A DNA stretch of 64,000 bases from Liolophura sinensis (Eukaryota; Mollusca; Polyplacophora; Chitonida; Chitonidae): assembly GCF_032854445.1 (NCBI RefSeq), contig NC_088300.1, positions 55,152,984 to 55,216,983 of the forward strand. The letters are read 5' to 3'. Shown piece after piece: positions 60,564 to 64,000 of this stretch (position 1 is its first letter; every line of letters starts with the position of its first letter). The notes under the pieces were generated by a model that was given only the letters and a program-made list of their open reading frames with translations, did no database searches and was not told the DNA's origin. The position numbers were made by a program, and so were the translations under genes.

Positions 60564-62099
60564 CTGTAACAGCCACAGAAATCATTCCAAATAAGACATT
60601 TAACAAGTAAAAAGTATGCACACATAATTTGTCTCTTTAGTAACAATCAGAGAAGTTGTGTGTAACTGACAATAAATCAGAAGACAGTACATGTATATGG
60701 AGTAAGTACAGTAGACTTCATGTGGAATGACATGAAAAAACTCTGCCTCATCCCCTCTGTGTTGAGGATTTGTCATACTTGAAGTTGGCATGTAAAAATC
60801 TCACACCTTCCTCATAAACAATAACATGCACTAGGTTGCTACAGACATTTCAAAACAAAAATTCATGACTTTGTCATGACTTTTTATTAAATTTACAAAC
60901 TTCATGACTATTCTGGTTTTATCAGGACTCTGGATGCGATACAACATTAAAAGCTGTAATCAGCTTCCCATGTCCATGTAATTCCAATTTAGTATGTTAG
61001 TCTACATGCACCTTTTGTTTCTTTGCAGTCGGAACTGTCCTCCTATTGCAGAAGAGTTCCTTTTGATGCGTTTTTATATTGGAAACCTCCATTAAACACA
61101 GAAAACATCCTCCACACACGGTTTCCAAAAACCACCCATGATTTACTTTTATCCCTTTTCAGTAGCACTGAGTGCAAGTCGGCATATCAGGGGACAGGAT
61201 TTGTTTAAGTTGTTATCACATTAGGAGTTCGCACAACACTGTCACTGGCTTTATGAACAAAATGTTTTATTATTTCCTGTATACAGCTTTGCCTGCTAGA
61301 CATAAATTACGTGATCAAATTATGGGACAAAAATCATGTGATCGATAGGTAGACACATGGAAATTTCGAGTCCTGTGATTGTAAGTGACTTGTTTCTACA
61401 TGTAGATAAAACCAACCTGTACGACAAAAATTTCAACTGAGGGGACTCGTTTCAGTGTTAAGAAATATTGACGGAAGTTGACAGTCTTTCAAATTACGCC
61501 AGAATGAACAAGAGATGTTGAACTGCACAAGTGCAACGCACGTGCATAGGTGTCGCTTTGATCGCAATTTGACATCTTTATCTTGTCTGCTGGTAGGCCT
61601 AGTCTTGAATACAGAGAGCCCTGTAGTTTAAACCTGGATCTTTGACGTGACACTCCACATGCATAAAGGTACTGGGTAGTCCAGTTTTCTCCGAAATTTC
61701 CATTTATCCCAAATTAAAGATAATAAAACAATCAACCTGTTACAAAGTGAATGTACTAAAATTGAAAATGATTAAAACTGAGGAAAACATGAAATGTTGG
61801 TGTTAGGAGCATAGAATAACTGCTCAGTGAAGTGTGAGCTTGTTTATTACATTCTTAAACTGTCAGAATAATCCCCTGATCACCCCTGATCACCCCTGAT
61901 GCTCTCCCATAGTGCCCAGTCACTAACAACCACAACTAATGCAATGAATCCTGGGATACACTTTCCGGAACCCAGGGCGAAACTTTAGGTCATTTAATGT
62001 ACAGTGTTACGAGTAAATCAGGTATTTATACTAGCTCAAGGTGTGTAGTGCATATAGTACACAATAATGGAACTATAACACAAATGTAAAAGTACATAC

Positions 62100-62174
62100 C
62101 TCTGCTAAAGCAGCCACAGCCTTGTAATGCCCATACTGGGCTGCACAGTGTAATGCAGTGTCCCCATCGCTATT
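62100..62174 (-). CDS. ANKS1A: ANKS1 window exon 3: ankyrin repeat 3
   Basis: A 75-nt phase 0-0 exon of exactly 25 codons, with the core SDGDTALHCAAQYGHYKAV followed by AALAE. The peptide TALHCAAQYGH is nearly invariant in the ANKS1 family. Acceptor tcttttcag and donor GAG|GTATGT are strong. Confidence 0.93.
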
Positions 62175-62440
62175 CTGAAAAGAACAAAAAACAGAAACAC
62201 AATCTTTAGAAAGTACCAAAACATTAACCACTGTATTGATACCTATTTACTAATACACTATAATAAAATGTTCACATTTAATTTGCAGCATATGAAAATT
62301 GCATACATCAAATATGAGTAGATCAAAATTACATGTACATGGAATTTATTGAACTGAAATTGAAACTATCTGACTTTCAGCCTTAAGACATGTGTATTAT
62401 TTGTAGATGTGCCTGGACCTAAGATAAAGAGTAAGCTGAC

Positions 62441-62597
62441 CTGGTTATTCACTTGAGCTGGCACACTTCCCTGTGTGAGGAGCAGATGACAGACCTCAGC
62501 GCTGCCAGTCCAGGCTGCCATGTGCAGGGCAGTACAACCCTTCTCATCTGAGATATTTGGAGAGGCTTCATGGTGCAACAACAGCTGCACAGCTTCT
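62441..62597 (-). CDS. ANKS1A: ANKS1 window exon 2: end of ankyrin repeat 1 and repeat 2
   Basis: A 157-nt exon that completes the Lys codon of the previous exon and continues EAVQLLLHHEASPN, then a full repeat around EKGCTALHMAAWTGSAEV. It ends in phase 0 after VNNQ at donor GTCAGC. Repeat 2 corresponds to the KGCYPLHLAAWKGD-type repeat of ANKS1A. Splice sites are cacag before the exon and CAG|GTCAGC after it. Confidence 0.92.
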
Positions 62598-63044
62598 CTG
62601 TGTAATCATTAAAACATATTAAATTACAAAACTGACAAATCTTACTCAGCCAATTTGGTTACAATCGATGTACAGGTTTGTCCCACTGGAACACCTCAAA
62701 TTTGGTAGGTCTCCGTGGGACACACAATATATGTTTATACTCATCACTGACCACATTCTATCATATTTGTCATTTGCCATCTACACCAAAAGTGGCATGT
62801 GAAATGTCTGAGGTGTCATAGATACAAGTCGTTAATGGACCAACTACACAGGTGCTACATGTGATTATTCATGGTACTGATTTTTGAACTGGTGTATACT
62901 GAAAATCATCTATCATCTACCTGCTCTATCTCTGACTTCAACTCCTGCCAGTCAACCGTGAACTAGACACATTTATGGCTTTCACACGTACATGTACAGA
63001 TAGGTAAGTCTGACAAACTAGTGAAAACAGACTTGACCCACAGA

Positions 63045-63107
63045 GTGAGTGAGTGAGTGCTTGGGGTTTAACGTCGTTCTCAACAATTTTTCAGTCATAT
63101 GACGACG
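63045..63107 (-). mobile_element. Ultra-short retroposon (~65 nt), copy 2
   Basis: A 63-nt insert of the same sequence as 57412-57478, with the same 5' limit and (CACT)n tail. It is flanked by a perfect 14-bp duplication ACTTGACCCACAGA at 63031-63044 and 63108-63121. Confidence 0.8.
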
Positions 63108-63142
63108 ACTTGACCCACAGAACTACGTTCAGTGATACATAC

Positions 63143-63223
63143 TTATGACCAGCCAGGGCAGCCAGATGAAGAGGCGTGTCTCCATTTGCATCACAGCAGT
63201 TCACATTTACAGTTCTTCGCAGG
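63143..63223 (-). CDS. ANKS1A: ANKS1 window exon 1: first ankyrin repeat
   Basis: An 81-nt exon between acceptor tttctttcag and donor GTATGT. It encodes the front half of an ankyrin repeat with the core DANGDTPLHLAALAGH, preceded by VNVNCC, which aligns with the first repeat of ANKS1A. It enters with the last base of a split codon and leaves two bases of a Lys codon that the next exon completes. The upstream exon holding the start codon must lie beyond position 64000. Confidence 0.9.
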
Positions 63224-63679
63224 CTGAAAGAAAGGGTAACACCAGATTTTTTTAACGTACATTTATGAAAGCATTTAAAAAATATATCAGTAAAACGAAT
63301 TCTTCAATTAGCCAATAATAAACTCATTTGTTTCCCTATTTGTATGGAAGTACCATCGCTCAATGGTCTGAGTAACATTACACACTGTCTCATGTCCAGG
63401 GCCATATCTAAAGCCATTTTAGTTCTGGAAAATGTCTGAGCTTGTAAGTTGTTGGTCGCTAAAACTAATCATACTGTATTAAAACTTACCAGTAAATTGA
63501 ACAAAAATACTACGGTTTACCAATATCATTGATGCAAAAGCAAAGTTTTTTGCAATGATGTCAGGGATTATAAAAGGTTCATGTATTTGCATTTTTTTTT
63601 TCAGTGTGCATGTACTGGTAAATGTACTGTGTTCACAGGTTTATTAGAATGACTACATTTGTATCTCATTACTGAACAT

Positions 63680-63885
63680 CTGTTTATTGTGTTTTACATC
63701 GTACACAAGAATATTTCACTCATATGACGAGGGTCAGCACTACGGTGGGAGGAAATCCAGAAGAACCCGGCTTTTTTGCCACGTACAGCCGGAGAGGAAG
63801 CCAGCAGTGAACTGGACTTGAACGCACATCAACCACACTGGCGAGAGGCTCCTGGTTGATTGCGATGCGCTGGCATATTTACCAC
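63680..63885 (-). mobile_element. SINE copy, near full length with internal deletion
   Basis: Minus-strand copy in the intron upstream of the first ankyrin exon. It retains 'aggagcctctcgccagtgtg', 'ttcaagtccagttcactgct', the ggccgtacgtgg-like body and 'cgtcatatgagtgaaatatt'; part of the middle (the 'cctgcggatggtcg' block) is lost. Confidence 0.75.
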
Positions 63886-64000
63886 CCACAGAATATTAGG
63901 TTAATCAGCCATACACATGTAAATGCAAACAATGCATGGCTTTAAGAACTTTTCAAACTAATAAATTTGCACATTCATTCATTCAGTGCAGCAATACATC

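Larger units (their letters stand above)
6490..63223 (-). other. ANKS1A: ANKS1 (Odin/EB-1 family) gene body, 21 internal coding exons, both ends outside window
   Basis: A single minus-strand gene spans nearly the whole window. Its exons encode, in order, ankyrin repeats, a long low-complexity linker, two SAM domains and the beginning of a PTB domain, the diagnostic architecture of ANKS1A/ANKS1B. Family proteins are cytoplasmic or postsynaptic adaptors that bind Eph-type receptor tyrosine kinases through SAM/PTB and influence receptor turnover; that role is family knowledge, not seen here. Sequence evidence: 21 GT-AG exons total 3,829 nt with consistent phases and no stop. Block-level matches to the family as I remember it include a PPTPDHPPP motif, WLEGLGLGRYENTLVANGFD in SAM1, GYTSMDRVRKLWELEL and LGHRKRLLASLGER in SAM2, and RPEKLIKGCCNYVAQYLGST entering the PTB. 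The start codon exon and the rest of the PTB are not in the window. Vertebrates have two paralogues; this should be the single invertebrate pro-orthologue, so the symbol is approximate. Confidence 0.93.
60564..64000 (-). other. Introns between ankyrin exons and upstream flank
   Basis: Introns of 1,536, 266 and 545 bp, plus at least 777 bp of the intron upstream of exon 1. They include ultra-short retroposon copy 2 (63045) and the SINE at 63680, and a small GATCACCCCT triplication near 61876. No promoter is visible, consistent with the first exon being outside. Confidence 0.6.

Overview
This is a 64-kb piece of an animal nuclear genome. It is AT-rich, depleted in CpG outside one recent transposon, and full of GT-AG introns, tRNA-derived SINEs and minisatellites. 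One dispersed SINE (tRNA-like head, body ending near 'ttgagtacggcgtaaaacaccaatc', (AAAT)n tail) and a very short element ending in (CACT)n resemble repeats I associate with molluscs and other lophotrochozoans. A marine lophotrochozoan, most likely a mollusc, is the best guess; the species cannot be read from the window.

The minus strand carries one large protein gene over almost the whole window: the invertebrate counterpart of ANKS1A/ANKS1B (Odin / EB-1 family). I place 21 coding exons between 63223 and 6490. Every junction is GT-AG, all phases agree, and together they give about 1,276 codons without a stop. In order they encode six ankyrin repeats plus a weak seventh (63.2-50.3 kb), a long Pro/Ser/Thr-rich linker with several candidate phosphotyrosine motifs (47.8-40.1 kb), a conserved acidic block (14.8-14.6 kb), SAM domain 1 (10.5-9.8 kb), SAM domain 2 (9.2-8.5 kb), a second linker (7.8-7.6 kb) and the start of the PTB domain (7.2-6.5 kb). 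The first exon lies beyond position 64000 and the end of the PTB domain beyond position 1. Three additional short segments (27, 85 and 60 nt) have good splice sites and compatible phases and may be alternative exons.

The 25.2-kb intron between the linker and the SAM domains (14836-40074) holds the most unusual content: a full-length hAT DNA transposon (19140-22843) with an uninterrupted 861-codon transposase, an exact 8-bp target-site duplication and subterminal repeats, in the same orientation as the host gene. The same intron has a 1-kb minisatellite of 37-bp units organised into 222-bp six-unit blocks, a foldback MITE-like hairpin, a 38-bp tandem repeat and SINE copies. Other introns hold a near-identical 62-bp array, a 42-bp array, a tandem pair of tRNA-like SINEs, and two insertions of a discrete ~65-nt retroposon, each flanked by a perfect 13-14 bp duplication.

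I see no operon, rRNA, CRISPR or convincing functional tRNA gene. Remaining long stretches are introns of ANKS1 in which I recognise nothing beyond the listed repeats.
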